In this document: positions 1 through 10,365 of the stretch, piece after piece
Layout of the letters: every line of letters begins with the position of its first letter
Position numbering within the stretch: position 1 is the stretch's first letter
DNA from: Hermatobates lingyangjiaoensis
Taxonomy: Eukaryota > Arthropoda > Insecta > Hemiptera > Hermatobatidae
Direction: 5' to 3'
DNA length: 64,000 nt
Assembly: GCA_026182355.1 (NCBI GenBank)
Contig: JAPFBL010000084.1
Coordinates: 12,384,001-12,448,000, forward strand
Translations under genes and position numbers: made by a program
Notes under the pieces: generated by a model
What the model was told of the DNA's origin: nothing
What the model saw: the letters and a program-made list of their open reading frames with translations, nothing else
Databases searched by the model: none

Positions 1-225
1 TCTGGTTAAGATTGTTGTTCCTTTAAATAATGTAAATTTCATTTTCTTAGTAAAAAATTCTTACTTCTGCCTATTAAAAAGGTTTTAAAATAAAAACTGA
101 AACGTCGGCAATGGGTTTCAAATTTGATTTTTGAACCTAGAAAATTTGACTGAATCCCGACTAGATAACACACCTATTCTATCAAACGGTAGGTATATTA
201 TTGAATCTGTTATATATATTCAGAA
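1..225 (+). repeat. PLE terminal-repeat arm, family D
   Basis: This stretch matches the right arm of the fold-back at 24612-25014 (shared blocks around TTCATTTTCTTAG, AAAATTCTTACTTCTGCCTA and CAAACGGT) and the left arm at 35.66 kb in reverse. It contains the degraded ribozyme-like block ending in GAAACGTCGGCAA at about 100-116. The right side ends in TGTTATATATAT, the same place where the 25.0-kb copy ends in (TA)n. The left side is cut by the window edge. It is non-coding. Confidence 0.6.
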
Positions 226-249
226 AAATTACAATAGAACACGTGATGA

Positions 250-456
250 AGTTCAAAACCACAAGGAAAAATAAAAACAAAAGAAATAAATGCTCTGATG
301 CCTTTCATATTATATCATCAGAGAGCAATGTAAGAAGAAAGAATGTAACAGAAAGTTGAACTTTTCTGTCATCTTCTTTTTTCTTACTTTGCTCTCAGAT
401 GATATAAAGTGAAAGGCCTCAGAACATTTATTTCTTTTGTTATTCTTTTTCCTTGT
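250..456. repeat. imperfect inverted repeat, PLE-tail-like
   Basis: Two arms pair around about position 352: AAAACCACAAGGAAAAA on the left and TTTTTCCTTGTGGTATTG on the right, with ATAAATGCTCTGATGCC matching GGCCTCAGAACATTTAT in reverse. The right-arm block with GATATAAAGTGAAAGGCC recurs at about 33180 and 54735, so this is a dispersed family. The CTGATGA-like and GTGAAAG parts resemble the PLE ribozyme motif but are too degraded to fold confidently. Confidence 0.5.
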
Positions 457-466
457 GGTATTGGAC

Positions 467-470
<4 letters not shown>

Positions 471-511
<41 letters not shown>

Positions 512-525
512 TATATATATAAGAT
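471..525. repeat. (TA)n microsatellite
   Basis: About 50 bp of TA with one slip. The PLE family A end at 530 begins directly beside it. Confidence 0.9.
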
Positions 526-529
526 TTCA

Positions 530-641
530 CATAAACACGTGAAAAAACAATCAATGATCAAACCACAATAAGAACATGGGAAAACAAGACTAAGATCTTT
601 CAACCGTAACAAGCGGTCTTCGTCAGAGTTCACATCCAACC
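530..641 (-). mobile_element. PLE family A 3' end fragment
   Basis: Read on the minus strand this is the family A tail: ribozyme-like motif, then a block containing TTATTGTGGTTTGATCATTG, ending CACGTGTTTATGTG before (TA)n. Copies lie at 10.0, 12.2, 20.8, 21.6, 24.3, 33.3-33.7, 34.1 and 42.4 kb. It abuts the family B body at 643, so two elements are joined here rather than one element being continuous. Confidence 0.7.
588..630 (-). ncRNA. hammerhead-like ribozyme motif (PLE family A)
   Basis: On the minus strand: CTGACGA, extra A, stem II GACCG/CGGTT with a 7-nt loop, GAAA, palindromic AGATCT, then AGTC. Compared with the 10283 copy, the upstream partner of AGTC is changed (AACT instead of GACT), so stem I is weakened. 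Whether the RNA cleaves is unknown. Confidence 0.6.
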
Positions 642-642
642 T

Positions 643-2052
643 TGATTTACTGAAGAACCTCTCCATTCCTGAGACGCTTGACTTCCCCCTTGTCATGGTC
701 ACGATGGATGTGAAGTCGTTATACACTGTCATTGACCATGTTGAGGGTTTGGAGGCTTTACGCTATTTTCTAAATCACAGACCCCTACCTCGTTCTCCCT
801 CTACCGATTTCCTTGTCAAACTGGGTGACTTTTTTTGGGGGCATAACTACTTTCAATTCGAAGGTAAGTTTATCTTCAAACCAGAGGTACCGCCATGGGG
901 ACGAGGATGGCTCCTTCTTTTGCTAATTTATTTATGGCGAAGCTGGAACAAATGTTCCTTGCTTCTTGCCCTCTATCTCCACTATTCTATGTTAGATTTA
1001 TTGATGACATCTTCCTTGTTTGGCAGCACGGTGAGCATCTTTTCGATTCATTCATCACTTCCTTCGAAGCTTTCTCCACCTCTATCTCTTTCACACACCA
1101 TTCCTCCCCCAACAACATAACTTTCTTAGATGTTGACATCACTCTTAACAGTGGGACCTTCATGACGTCTGTTCACGTTAAGTCCACCAACGCCCAAAAC
1201 TACCTCCATTACAAAAGTTGTCATCCTCCTCATATTAAAAAATCCATCCTGCGGTCTCTTTCAATCCGTTTTCATCGCCTCTGTAATAATATCCAAGATC
1301 GAGAAACCAATCTTCAAAAACCAATGGAAATTCACTCAGCGTGGTTATCCCCCCAATTTAATCAATAGCCGAATCATCCCTGCCAATGTCAACTTTTCCA
1401 CTAATAACAGAAGAGACCCCACTACTAGTGCTTCGCTTCTTACCAATTATTTCCCTGGTGTCCATAAATTAAGAAAATTTATTAAAGAACTTTACCCTAT
1501 TCTTTCTTCTTCCTCCTCTACCGTTTCAGTTTTTAACCAGTTGCCCCGCATTTCTTTTAGAAGAGCCCCCAATCTCTCAAACATTTTCTCCCACCAAGCC
1601 GGCAAACTTATTCAGAATCCCCAAAACAGCGGTGGCCTACAACGCTGTGGACGTCGGAGATGTCTTACCTGTCCCATTGTTGATTCTGGGTCTTCATTTA
1701 AGTCTCTAACTAATCTTAATTCTTACCCTATTCACAGTCCTTCCTCCTGTATCTCCACTGACTGTGTTTACCTCTTGAAATGCACCCAATGTGATACTTT
1801 TTACGTTGGTTTAGCATCTACGATGCTTAACCTTTGGATGAATAATCACAGGCTTTCGGTTAGTAAACGCAGCAGTCTCCCTGTGCCACTCACGCTAATT
1901 CCCACCACCTCAGCTTCAATGATTGTTTCACAGTCCAAGTTCTTAAACAAGTCCCCAGTGATAACAGACAAGTTACTTTAAAAGTTTTTGAGGAGGCCCA
2001 CATTTGGCTCCTGGGGGCACGCTCGAAAGCTGGCTTGAATTTAAACCGTTAG
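643..2052 (+). pseudogene. Penelope-like element RT + GIY-YIG endonuclease (family B, 5'-truncated)
   Basis: This is the C-terminal two thirds of a PLE polyprotein, which would copy element RNA and nick the target. The visible order is RT motif A (MDVKSLYT, about 704-727), motif B region (GTRMAPSFANLFMAKLE, 895-945), motif C as FIDD (about 997-1008), FLDVDI, a linker with RRCLTCP (about 1655-1675), then GIY-YIG with VYLLKCTQCDTFYVG (about 1768-1812) and NNHR. At least three frameshifts break it: about 883-888, 1315-1340 and 1883. The last is a 1-base loss relative to the 48.0-kb copy, which reads VATHANSHH there. The catalytic-type Arg of LRMNNHR is Trp here (LWMNNHR), so the nuclease would be impaired even without the frameshifts. 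The frame resumes and ends at TAG 2050-2052 after LLGARSKAGLN. The N-terminal RT fingers are missing. The domain call is firm; the family letter is my label. Confidence 0.9.
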
Positions 2053-2395
2053 TTTTTTATTTTTTTATTTTTTTTATTATTATTATTTTTTTTAATTGTA
2101 TATATTTTCTTTATTTTTTCTTTTCTTAACCTTTTTTCTACTTTTCAAAAACAATTTTTTTTTCTCTTTGCTCTCGACTTCTTAGTTCCTTTTTTATTTG
2201 TCTCCTTTGCGGCAGCACTGCTTTAGCCCTCACCCAGTAAGTTCTTTAGTTGACTGTCGTTCCTCCGTCAATTCACTTCTTATCCTGAGGACGACCGCCA
2301 TTACGGTCGAAATATTGAAAAGTGAGTCTTTGTTTTGTTTCAGTTTATGTGTCACTGCTTATTTTAATTACACACACACACACACATATATATAT
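2053..2395 (+). mobile_element. PLE family B 3' region ending in (CA)n(TA)n
   Basis: A T-rich 3' untranslated stretch follows the endonuclease stop, then the block TTTGCGGCAGCACTGCTTTA and the ribozyme-like motif. It ends at a short (CA)n(TA)n tract near 2372-2400. The same order occurs at 48303-48655 (+) and 45266-45525 (-), which fixes the family's 3' end. Confidence 0.75.
2274..2324 (+). ncRNA. hammerhead-like ribozyme motif (PLE family B)
   Basis: CTGAGGA at 2285-2291, extra C, stem II GACCG/CGGTC with loop CCATTA, and GAAA at 2309-2312. Then comes TATT, giving a self-complementary ATAT with the last A of the core. Stem I pairs TC/GA next to the core and CACTT (2274-2278) with AAGTG (2320-2324), separated by an internal loop. 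That internal loop is typical of type I hammerheads. Predicted cleavage is after the second T of TATT (2316). Confidence 0.65.
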
Positions 2396-2399
2396 ATAA

Positions 2400-3205
2400 T
2401 ATGGGTCTTCTGCGGTTACATTTTCGGCGTGCTTTGTCTCCCACTCTCTTTTCAACTAAAGACAGATTATCCAAATATTTTAGTTAGTAAATGAATCTCT
2501 TTTTCTGTGTGTTACTATTCTTCGTTTTTGAACTTTTATATTATATATGATTATATTATTGAGGATATAATCGCACTTGGCTAGCACTAGTTTTCTCATC
2601 AGTCTTTATTAATCTTCATAAATAAAATTATCATTCTTTCGTCTACATAATATAATGTATTTCCTTTACTTAACATGTTCCAAATGCTTTCTAATCATCA
2701 TTAGGAGCTAGTAAATGGTTTTGTTTTCCAAATTTTCATTTAGATAAGTATTTTAACGGTATAAGAGGATGAAGATATTTGCTCATAATGTAAGTAGGTA
2801 TATGGGCTAAGCGGTTTCAGGGATTAACTGAAAAGATCTCCCCTAAGCATAATTGGATGTATAAAAAATTTTTAAATTTTTACATAATTTTCTTCTTAAA
2901 TATTTATATTTTTTAAATGTTTTTCAGAGTTTCTGTAATTCTTTTCCAATGATAATTTAGTTCTTTTTTCATTATTTTGTATAGGCTGTTTGTATTTCTC
3001 TTGTTTGGTTGTTGTTAAGCATATGCACCACATGATTATTTCGTGCACCTATCTTTAAGTGCATGGTAAGTCTAACTATACATATATTGCAGACAAAAAG
3101 AACCATAAATGTAAACAAAACAATATGACCCACTTTCAATAGTTTGACCCTATTAGTTATTGTCATCAGGAGTGGAAGTTTCACCATGAGCAGACCACAC
3201 AGTAA
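2400..3205. other. unassigned AT-rich DNA
   Basis: I see no domain, tRNA or clear repeat. The short open frames have no recognisable motif. Confidence 0.4.
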
Positions 3206-3209
3206 CACA

Positions 3210-3210
<1 letters not shown>

Positions 3211-3244
<34 letters not shown>
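3211..3244. repeat. (CT)n microsatellite
   Basis: An uninterrupted CT run of about 34 bp sits beside the left edge of the fold-back at 3243. Confidence 0.9.
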
Positions 3245-3247
<3 letters not shown>

Positions 3248-3660
3248 CTTTAAATCTTTCTGGTACTAAAAACACTAGTTCTCCAAATGATTTATTATTA
3301 TTTATAACTGAAATGTTTCGGTCTCCTTGACCATCTTCAGAGTTTATCACATTTATAAAAAAAAAACTTATTCCTACTAACTACCACTATATTACACTAT
3401 ACATTTCTTAAATTAACACTATAATCTTCAAAAAGTATAATCAAATCACTATAATTTAGGTGATAGAATTATTTCTGGATGTTTTTGAAGATTATAGTGT
3501 TAATTTAAGAAATGTATAGTGGTAGTTAGTAGGAATAAGTTTTTTTTTTATAAATGTAATTAACTCTGAAGATGGTCATGGAGTCCGATACATGTCCGTT
3601 ATAAATAATAAATCATTTGGAGAACTAGTGTTTTTAGTACCAGAAAGATTTAAAGCAAAG
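3243..3660. repeat. fold-back (inverted repeat) with a PLE ribozyme-like motif in each arm
   Basis: The left arm (3243-3445) reads in reverse as the right arm (about 3480-3660). Shared blocks include CTTTCTGGTACTAAAAACAC, CTAGTTCTCCAAATGATTTA and a long block around AACTACCACTATA. The spacer is about 35 bp. The right-arm motif has drifted (GTCCGATACATG in place of GACCGAAACATT), so the arms are not recent. Confidence 0.8.
3312..3347 (-). ncRNA. hammerhead-like ribozyme motif
   Basis: Minus strand: CTGAAGA, extra T, stem II GGTC/GACC around a 5-nt loop, GAAA, then CATT. Stem II is fully paired. The copy in the other arm (about 3568-3600) is degraded. Confidence 0.55.
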
Positions 3661-3744
3661 GTGAGAAAACTTGAAAGATGGACAATGAAATTTATTCATG
3701 CCACAGTACAAAGGTCGTTCAACAAAACATATATATATATCAAT

Positions 3745-3995
3745 AACAAGATTTCACAATAAAAACGTGTAATAACATTCAATGTTCAAACCGCAATAAG
3801 AAATGGGAAAAAAATACTAAAATTTTTCAACCGTAACAAGGAGTCTTCAGCAGAACCCAACTAAAACCAAGATGTTTCTACATCTTGGCAAGGGGAGTGG
3901 GAGGGAAGGGAGGTATTTTAAAGGGTGTAACGTGCAGGAAAGGACAATAGTCCAGAAGAGATATTTGGATAAACAAAGAAGTACAGTAAGAAAAA
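3745..3995 (-). mobile_element. PLE family A 3' remnant
   Basis: On the minus strand this has the family A C-rich 3' block (matching 10130-10270), then a degraded ribozyme motif (CTGAAGA in place of CTGACGA) and the tail with TTATTGCGGTTTGAACATTG. It begins beside a short TA tract at about 3728. Confidence 0.65.
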
Positions 3996-4539
3996 GTTTT
4001 ATCAATTACCGAAGAGGTCTGCTTTGTGATAAAAATAAAATATTTTGACCTCTGACTGTTTCTAAAGCATTGTAGACACGATAGTAGTAACACTTCTTGC
4101 TAAATCATAATGAATTTCACCAAAAATATATTATTTTGAGTACATTAGCTGCGTATATTTTATTAAAATACTTTGACAAAAGCAACATTTTAATATATTT
4201 TTTATAGCAAAATGAAATTTTGTAAAAAACATCTATCTAACATTGACATGGAACAAAAAAAAAATCTAGTAAGTCTGACTACTGCAAGATGCGAAATAGC
4301 TCAGAAGACTCGAAATTCAACAACAAATAGTGATAAATTTTTGTACTTGTAGTATTTATGTACATGGACTTTAATATTTTTTTATCTAAATATCTAATCA
4401 TATTTTTTTTCACAAATACACCGTTAGATATATTACAGTTAGACTTCCCTAATTCACAGGTAGCTGCTGAATACCTTTTCTAAAGTGCTGCTGATGTTTT
4501 AGAAGCCATTCGAAAATATATTAAACAACAAAATGATTT

Positions 4540-6340
4540 ACAGGTGAAGCACTGTGGCTCCCCAGAAGACCATCAATCAAAGTAACAGTTGACTGCAGTA
4601 CTGAAGAGTACCTGAAGGAGAACAGTTACGTTAAGTTTGGACAGTTGGTTATAAAGCTAAACAGTAAAGGTAAGGAGCCTGTAACGGGTCTGGGGAAAGC
4701 GGTTGAATTCTGAAGAGAATCTGCTAGTTTACCCAAATCTAGAGAGGGAGGGGATACTGATCCTCACGATTCTACCAGGCAGCGAGAGACAGCTAAGAAT
4801 ACTATAGTGAAGCATGATCACAGCTAAACCTTGCCATAGGCTGCTCTGTCTACATGACCGGTGTCTAAGGAGAAAAATAAAAGTATCCAGGTCCTCTGGG
4901 AGTCAGCAGGGATAGAGAAAGTAAGGAAGAGATTTTCTCTTTCCTTCGTTACAGCATTCAGGAAAATTTACAGCACAGCAAAGGTACGATAACTGTAGTT
5001 AATAAGGTATTTGCTACTGAAATCCTGCATATAGCCTTGCTCCAAGACCAAAGTATGATACAGATTTTTTTTTAAAAAAAATTAGTGTACTCATTTTCGA
5101 TAGAGCTCATGGTGTAACAAGAGCAGCTTTTCTAATAAAATTATTTTTAACACTCTACAGTAGTAGATTTATTTCCAGAGACGTAGTTGCGGTGTCTCAT
5201 ATTATTTTAATAGTATAAATAGGAAACTTCAAGACGGTATTTGCCTCTAAATATCTTCCTGTGACCAAAAGAGGCCCTCTTTGCGAAACTTAAGTTCTTA
5301 TAAGACCATTGTACATACAATAGTTTCTATAATATATGATTGGTGGCTACGTCAATGTCTAATATTTAGTTGGGAAAGCAGCAGTATCAACAAAAGGGGT
5401 GACTTTATGTCTTTATTATGAGTAATTATAATGATTCCGGTATATTAAATGATTGCAACAAACTTACCTTTGTATTCAAGATGATACAAGAAGTTTTATA
5501 TATAATTCTCAGAGATCCTTACATTTGTGACATAGTTAAAAATTGGCATATGTCAAGTGATCCATCTCTGTCTGATCACAGATATATATAAGGTTTACAT
5601 TTAAATACTGTACGAATCTTTAAGAACTTCTATATAAAACTAAAATCTAAAGACTAGAGACCCTATTCAAAGTCTATAAGTATGACACAACTGGCTTGAA
5701 TGAAGTCATTACAGCGTCTAAAGAGCTGGGAAAGACAGCCAGCAACATCAGTGAGGCTTATGATTAACTCCTCTAGCTAAGCTGTGTGATAAGAGAAGCT
5801 TCTACAAAAGGAATACTCGATGCTGAAATACGAACTTTGAGAATACTAAAACAACTAGAATGCCAAAAAGTCAATATAATGAAACATTTATAAAAACTCC
5901 TTTCACTGAATATTATTAAGCTTTAAAGATGGCAAATCCTGAAAAACGTTTTGCCTGACAATAACAGCTGAAAACTTTAATAAATTTTGTGTTGCAAAAA
6001 AGTAATGGCCGAAGCAGAATTTTTCCATGAGAGTACACTCCACAAAGAGTGTAATCCACGGAGATTTCACTGTTTAAAAATGGGACACAAATGTCTGATT
6101 TCTTAACAAATGTTAGGCAGTTAAAATAAGTTAACTCTCATGTGGGTGAGTAGAAGTATGAGAATATAGGGGGATGAGACAGTGGACCGATTGGCAAAGG
6201 CAGGATGGATCAAGGGAAACCTTCAGGGGCCTGAGCCGTTTTGAACAACATCCCCGAGCTTTCTTAAGGCTTCAATTAAAGAATGGGTTAAAAAGAAAGC
6301 AGACAAGAGGTGGTTAGGCCCCTTGTAGAATAAAGTTTAC
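4540..6340 (+). pseudogene. decayed LINE: endonuclease and RNase H parts, RT lost
   Basis: Pieces of an I/LOA-like LINE ORF2 can be read across frameshifts. NLQHSKG...ALLQDQ (about 4958-5050) is the start of an apurinic-type endonuclease. RAAFLIK...SRDVVAV (about 5118-5190) and VFASKYLP (about 5238-5262) are its middle. VKNWHMSSDPSLSDHRYI (about 5535-5590) holds the SDH catalytic motif near the endonuclease end. GDETVDRLAKAG followed by GPEP and IKEWVKKKADKRW (about 6170-6325) is RNase H. Only about 580 bp separate the SDH motif from RNase H, far too little for an RT domain, so the centre has been deleted. The part at 4540-4950 may be the end of ORF1 or a linker. The element is certainly dead; the clade is uncertain. 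Confidence 0.75.
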
Positions 6341-6600
6341 ACTGTACAAATTAATTAATAAATTTGTATAGTAAACGTTTAAAAATATATTAAGAATATT
6401 CTAAGTGGACAAGAATCTCTCACATACAATTTATATATCTAATATTAACATCAGACGTAGAATTTGGACTCTTTTCAAAAGAGAAAGAAATCTCTTAAGA
6501 TATTTTATGTAAGTATGAGACAATTACTATTGAAAGGTTAGAGTTTATTAGTATATCATTCCTAAAACCAAATGAGAGATTTTTCTCCATTTCACTCCAT
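6341..6600. other. unassigned AT-rich DNA
   Basis: No recognisable feature. Confidence 0.4.
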
Positions 6601-6617
6601 TAATAATTTAATTGTTT

Positions 6618-6740
6618 AATAACCTCGATATTGGGGGCAATTTTCATCAATTGATACGAGCTTTCGACCATAGTTATATTGGTCATCATCAGGTCAAATT
6701 TCGCTTATGGACGGTTATTAAGTTCTATTTCAAAGTTTAC
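6618..6740 (-). mobile_element. PLE family E terminal repeat fragment
   Basis: It matches 7740-7890 (blocks CCTCGATATTGGGGGCAATT and AATTGATACGAGC). The minus strand carries a ribozyme-like motif at 6659-6693. Compared with the 7.7-kb copy, an internal stretch of about 55 bp is absent. Confidence 0.65.
6659..6693 (-). ncRNA. hammerhead-like ribozyme motif (PLE family E)
   Basis: Minus strand: CTGATGA, extra T, stem II GACCA/TGGTC with a 9-nt loop, GAAA, then GCTC, giving palindromic AGCT. The same motif is at 7821-7856. Confidence 0.6.
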
Positions 6741-6840
6741 AACAGGAATAGCAATATAACTACAAACGACAGCACAGTGGGGCATCTTGGCTGCAGTACG
6801 CGCAAGACCGTAAAATTCTTAGCGCTGAAACTATAATAAG

Positions 6841-7690
6841 AATTATAATTAGATTTTTATACATACAATTGAGTCAAACAGAATTATTAAATCTTAACAA
6901 TCACAAAGATATAAGTTTCAGATTATATGAAATTTGATATTTGTAGGTGTACTAATTTAATATTTTAGAATTTTTCGATGTTCTTTCGTCATTTTGGTGG
7001 TGCTATATTAATTAGAAATAATCATTAAAAAGAAGTACCACTAATCAACTTTAATGCTTATATGAAATTAAATAATGATCTAAAGTTACAAAGACGATCG
7101 GAAATCTATTTATAGCTCCCATCTCATATAATGTTGAATGCCCACATTTCTGGCTTATAAAGGGGCTCTAGCTTTAAGACAAGCAGATTTATTATGAGCA
7201 ATTCGGATGCAGGACTTGTTTATAGGAATCGCATCAAACTGCACTGATAATCCATAAATCATAGAGGAATTATAGACAAATAGAGGAATTATAGCCCACC
7301 TTGTAGACAAAGTATTTTACTGCTGATGAAGTACTACTAGGTTGAAAATTAATTATAGATTGCACATTATGTATATTCCAAACCTTGCTTTACTACGGCG
7401 CTGCTTCAATCTAGAAAAATGTCATGATAACTTAATATTTGACACAATTTTTTTAAAGTGAAGATAGAGGGATATATATATATATAATGATTGACAGGAT
7501 CCTGGTTGTTAAATGAAATTGGCGTAGCTGCCTAAGATAAAGATTTCATTGAAGATATCTTCAAAAAGAGCGGTCCATGTGTTAACCAGTACTTGTTGCC
7601 ACTGTTCGTCATTTTTTCCTCTGTCCCTGAGTCAGTCAATTTCGTTTTTAAGTTCGGTTGGACTACTGTTTATATATATAACTTTAGTTT
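6841..7690. other. unassigned AT-rich DNA
   Basis: No domain or repeat recognised apart from a short TA tract near 7474-7486. Confidence 0.4.

Positions 7691-7693
<3 letters not shown>

Positions 7694-7735
<42 letters not shown>
7694..7735. repeat. (TA)n microsatellite
   Basis: About 40 bp of TA, abutting the family E PLE arm. Confidence 0.9.
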
Positions 7736-7737
<2 letters not shown>

Positions 7738-8080
7738 TGGTGGCCTCGATATTGGGGGCAATTTTCCGATCTTGCGGTTGGAGTTTCCACATTAATTTTC
7801 CAAGTGACATCAATTGATACGAGCTTTCGACCATAGTTATATTGGTCATCATCAGGTCAAATTTCGCTTGTGGACAGATGCTTATATAGTCGTCCTTGGT
7901 GGACGCATTTTTCTGATTGATCCAATGGACTGACCTTGTAGGCCAATCAGAGTACACGTTTCAATTTTTGTTCTTATTCCATTTCATGTTAGGTTCTATG
8001 TTCTAGACTATATAAACATCCGTCCACAAGCGAAATTTTATCTCGTGATGACTAACGTAAATATGGTTGAAAGCTAAGCT
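7736..8080. repeat. PLE family E fold-back
   Basis: The left arm (minus orientation) carries the intact motif at 7821-7856. The right arm (about 7965-8080, plus orientation) repeats CGTCCACAAGCGAAATTT followed by a degraded motif: GTGATGACTAACGTA then GGTTGAAAGCTAAGC. The centre is about 7960. Only the left arm touches (TA)n. Confidence 0.6.
7821..7856 (-). ncRNA. hammerhead-like ribozyme motif (PLE family E)
   Basis: It has the same layout as 6659-6693: CTGATGA, extra T, 5-bp stem II, GAAA, palindromic AGCT. Confidence 0.6.
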
Positions 8081-8195
8081 CAAATTTTATACATATTCTA
8101 TACCAACGTTTCAGGGTTATTTAAAACATATTTATGAACCCTTAATACAAAACTAAGTCTATAATATATTATGCAACAGTCTTAAATATTTTTTT

Positions 8196-9700
8196 GTGAG
8201 TGTGTATCCAAATGTTTGTGTAGAGACAACTGTTTACAACTTTGATGGATCAAAGTCATATTGTACAAAAAAATGGGCCTCGTAATGTAGATGTGCTGTA
8301 TAATTAAGGGAGCAATTATGCATGATAAGAAAGTAATTTTTTTGGCTCAACTGTGTTTTTAAACACTTTTTTCTCCCAAACTACTAATTCTGGAATCTTT
8401 ACATTTTAGCACTATCTTTGAGGCTATAAAAGCTATAAATGAAAATTTTTTTTAAAGTTACTTTAACCAAAAGGCCGTTAGAGTACATTTTATGTTTTCA
8501 GAAAATGTTTTCTCAAAGCTAAATGGTTCATTAAAAAAAAATGAAAATTTACTAAAATTTAGCAAACTAGAAAAAAGAATTTGTGTAATTCTTATTTGCC
8601 ATAAAGAGCAATAAAGCTATAGAAACTGAATATTTATCCTGGACTAACGGTTCACCTGCTAAACTTGTCGGATTTGTTAACAATTATTCACATTGTTTAC
8701 ATTGATTTACTTTTTTTGAGTGAATCCACTGAAATAAAATTGATATTTAGAGGTTTAATAAAAAAAATTGAAATGATAATCACTTAATATGATATTCAAT
8801 AAAAATAGAATTTTTACATATAAAAATTCAAGGCCATAACATACAATTTCTGATGCTTTCCATGGCAGGATAGATTTGTCTAAAAAAAAATCTTCTAATC
8901 AATCAATATATTGCATCCTTGAACAAATTTAATATCAGGGGTGGATATCCTTATTATATCCTTATTATATCTTATAAGTAAATCATGTTGCATTAATGAA
9001 AATTGCATTTATGTTTATAAAATTGTATTATTACAGGTTTATTATTATATTTATCATGCAGAATTTAAATAGACATATATTAAGCGTTTTGATTTTTGTA
9101 ATTCATTTCTTTGCCTAATTAATGAAACTTTTCCTCACTAAAATTTTTAAATAATGACAATAATCAACCAAAAGAAGAGTTAGGGAATAAAACGCAATGA
9201 TTTCGGACACGAATATATTGGACTTTAAGACAGGGATATAAACGCATATTCCTGATTTAATTAGAGATGGATAAATGAAAGAAATTTTCACATTTTTAAA
9301 ACACTAAAAAAGTTAATTTTTTTTCAATAAAATGTAAAAATGTTGATTTATGGTTGAATGTGAAAGCTTTTGAGGAGATGAAATATAAAAATCATTGTTG
9401 TTAACCAGGTTGATATTTTTTTACTTATAGAAAATAGAGTGTAGGCCACTCCAATTTTTTAACTAAATCGACATTAAATTAATTTTAAATTTTGTAATGA
9501 CTTAGTATGAAATCTATAAAGAATAACATTTTACAATTAAAATATGAACGCCTACCAAGCATATAATTTCTATGCTTTCCATTGTTTGATGGTTTGTCTA
9601 ACAACATGCTCTAATCAATCTATATGTTGTAGTTTTGAATAAAACATAATATCGGATGTAGATTTTCTCGTGCTTATGAATCATATTACCTTTTGGGAAA
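8196..9700 (+). repeat. 2-kb dispersed repeat, two overlapping degraded copies
   Basis: The first copy has the internal block AAAAAATGGGCCTCGTAATG (8267-8286) and the block around TTTCCATGGCAGGATAGATT. GAGTGTAGGCCACTCC lies at about 9436-9454, followed by ATTTTTT. A second partial copy of the internal part (TGCTTTCCATTGTTTGATGG) follows at about 9560-9680. It is non-coding as far as I can see. Confidence 0.65.
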
Positions 9701-10019
9701 ACAAAAAAAACTACACCACAAAAAGTAGAATATTAATGCTCTAAAGACTGCAGTACGACACGTCGTCAGAGCAAGTGAATTAATGTTGTGTTAAGGTAAT
9801 TTTTTATGAAATAAATAAATAATTTTTTGTGTTTATTTTTTTATGAAAAAGTGCATTAGAAATATCATCTAAGTGGTTGTTTGCTTGATTTAATGATTAA
9901 AAAATAAATTCAACGTGTTATAAGAACAAATAATATAAGATAAATAGAGAAATTATTAAATAAAAAAGAATTTTCAAAACCTTCAAAGTTATACATTTTA
10001 AGGATATTTATAATATATA

Positions 10020-10362
10020 TATAAAAAGCTTTCACATAAACACGTGAAATAACAATCAATGATCAAACCACAATAAGAAATGGGAAAACAAGACTAAGAA
10101 GGTTGACAGCTAGCGGATAGTTTTTTACTTTTTCTTACTGTACTCCTTTGTTTCCCCAAACATCCCTTTCTGGACATTAGTCCTTTCCTGTGCTTTCACC
10201 CTTTTAAAATACCACTCTTCCCTCCCACTCTTCTCAACTCCTCACCAGATGTTTTCTGCATCTAGTGTTCAGTTGGGTTTTTGACTCTGACGAAGACCGC
10301 TTGTTACGGTTGAAAGATCTTAGTCTTGTTTTCCCATTTCTTATTGTGGTTTGATCAATAAT
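10020..10362 (+). mobile_element. PLE family A 3' region with inverted left tail
   Basis: An inverted family A tail (10026-10105) is followed by the full C-rich 3' block, the intact ribozyme-like motif and the tail to TGGTTTGATCAATAATATAT. It has short TA tracts on both sides. A CAGCTAGCGGATAG block links the two parts; the same block occurs at 24270 and in reverse near 33680. Confidence 0.75.
10283..10325 (+). ncRNA. hammerhead-like ribozyme motif (PLE family A, best copy)
   Basis: Stem I is GACT (10283-10286) with AGTC (10322-10325). The core is CTGACGA (10287-10293) and GAAA (10312-10315). An extra A lies at 10294. Stem II is GACCG (10295-10299) with CGGTT (10307-10311), including one G-U pair. 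Between GAAA and stem I is GATCTT, so AGATCT is self-complementary and could form stem III only between two RNA copies. Predicted cleavage is after T10321. Confidence 0.65.
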
Positions 10363-10365
10363 ATA

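Noticed and set aside
310..732. Minus-strand frame of 140 codons
   Set aside because: It crosses a microsatellite, a PLE tail and an inverted repeat, with no family motif.
7549..7957. Overlapping open frames on both strands with Ile-Tyr runs
   Set aside because: Products of the TA microsatellite and PLE terminal repeat; they overlap in three phases.
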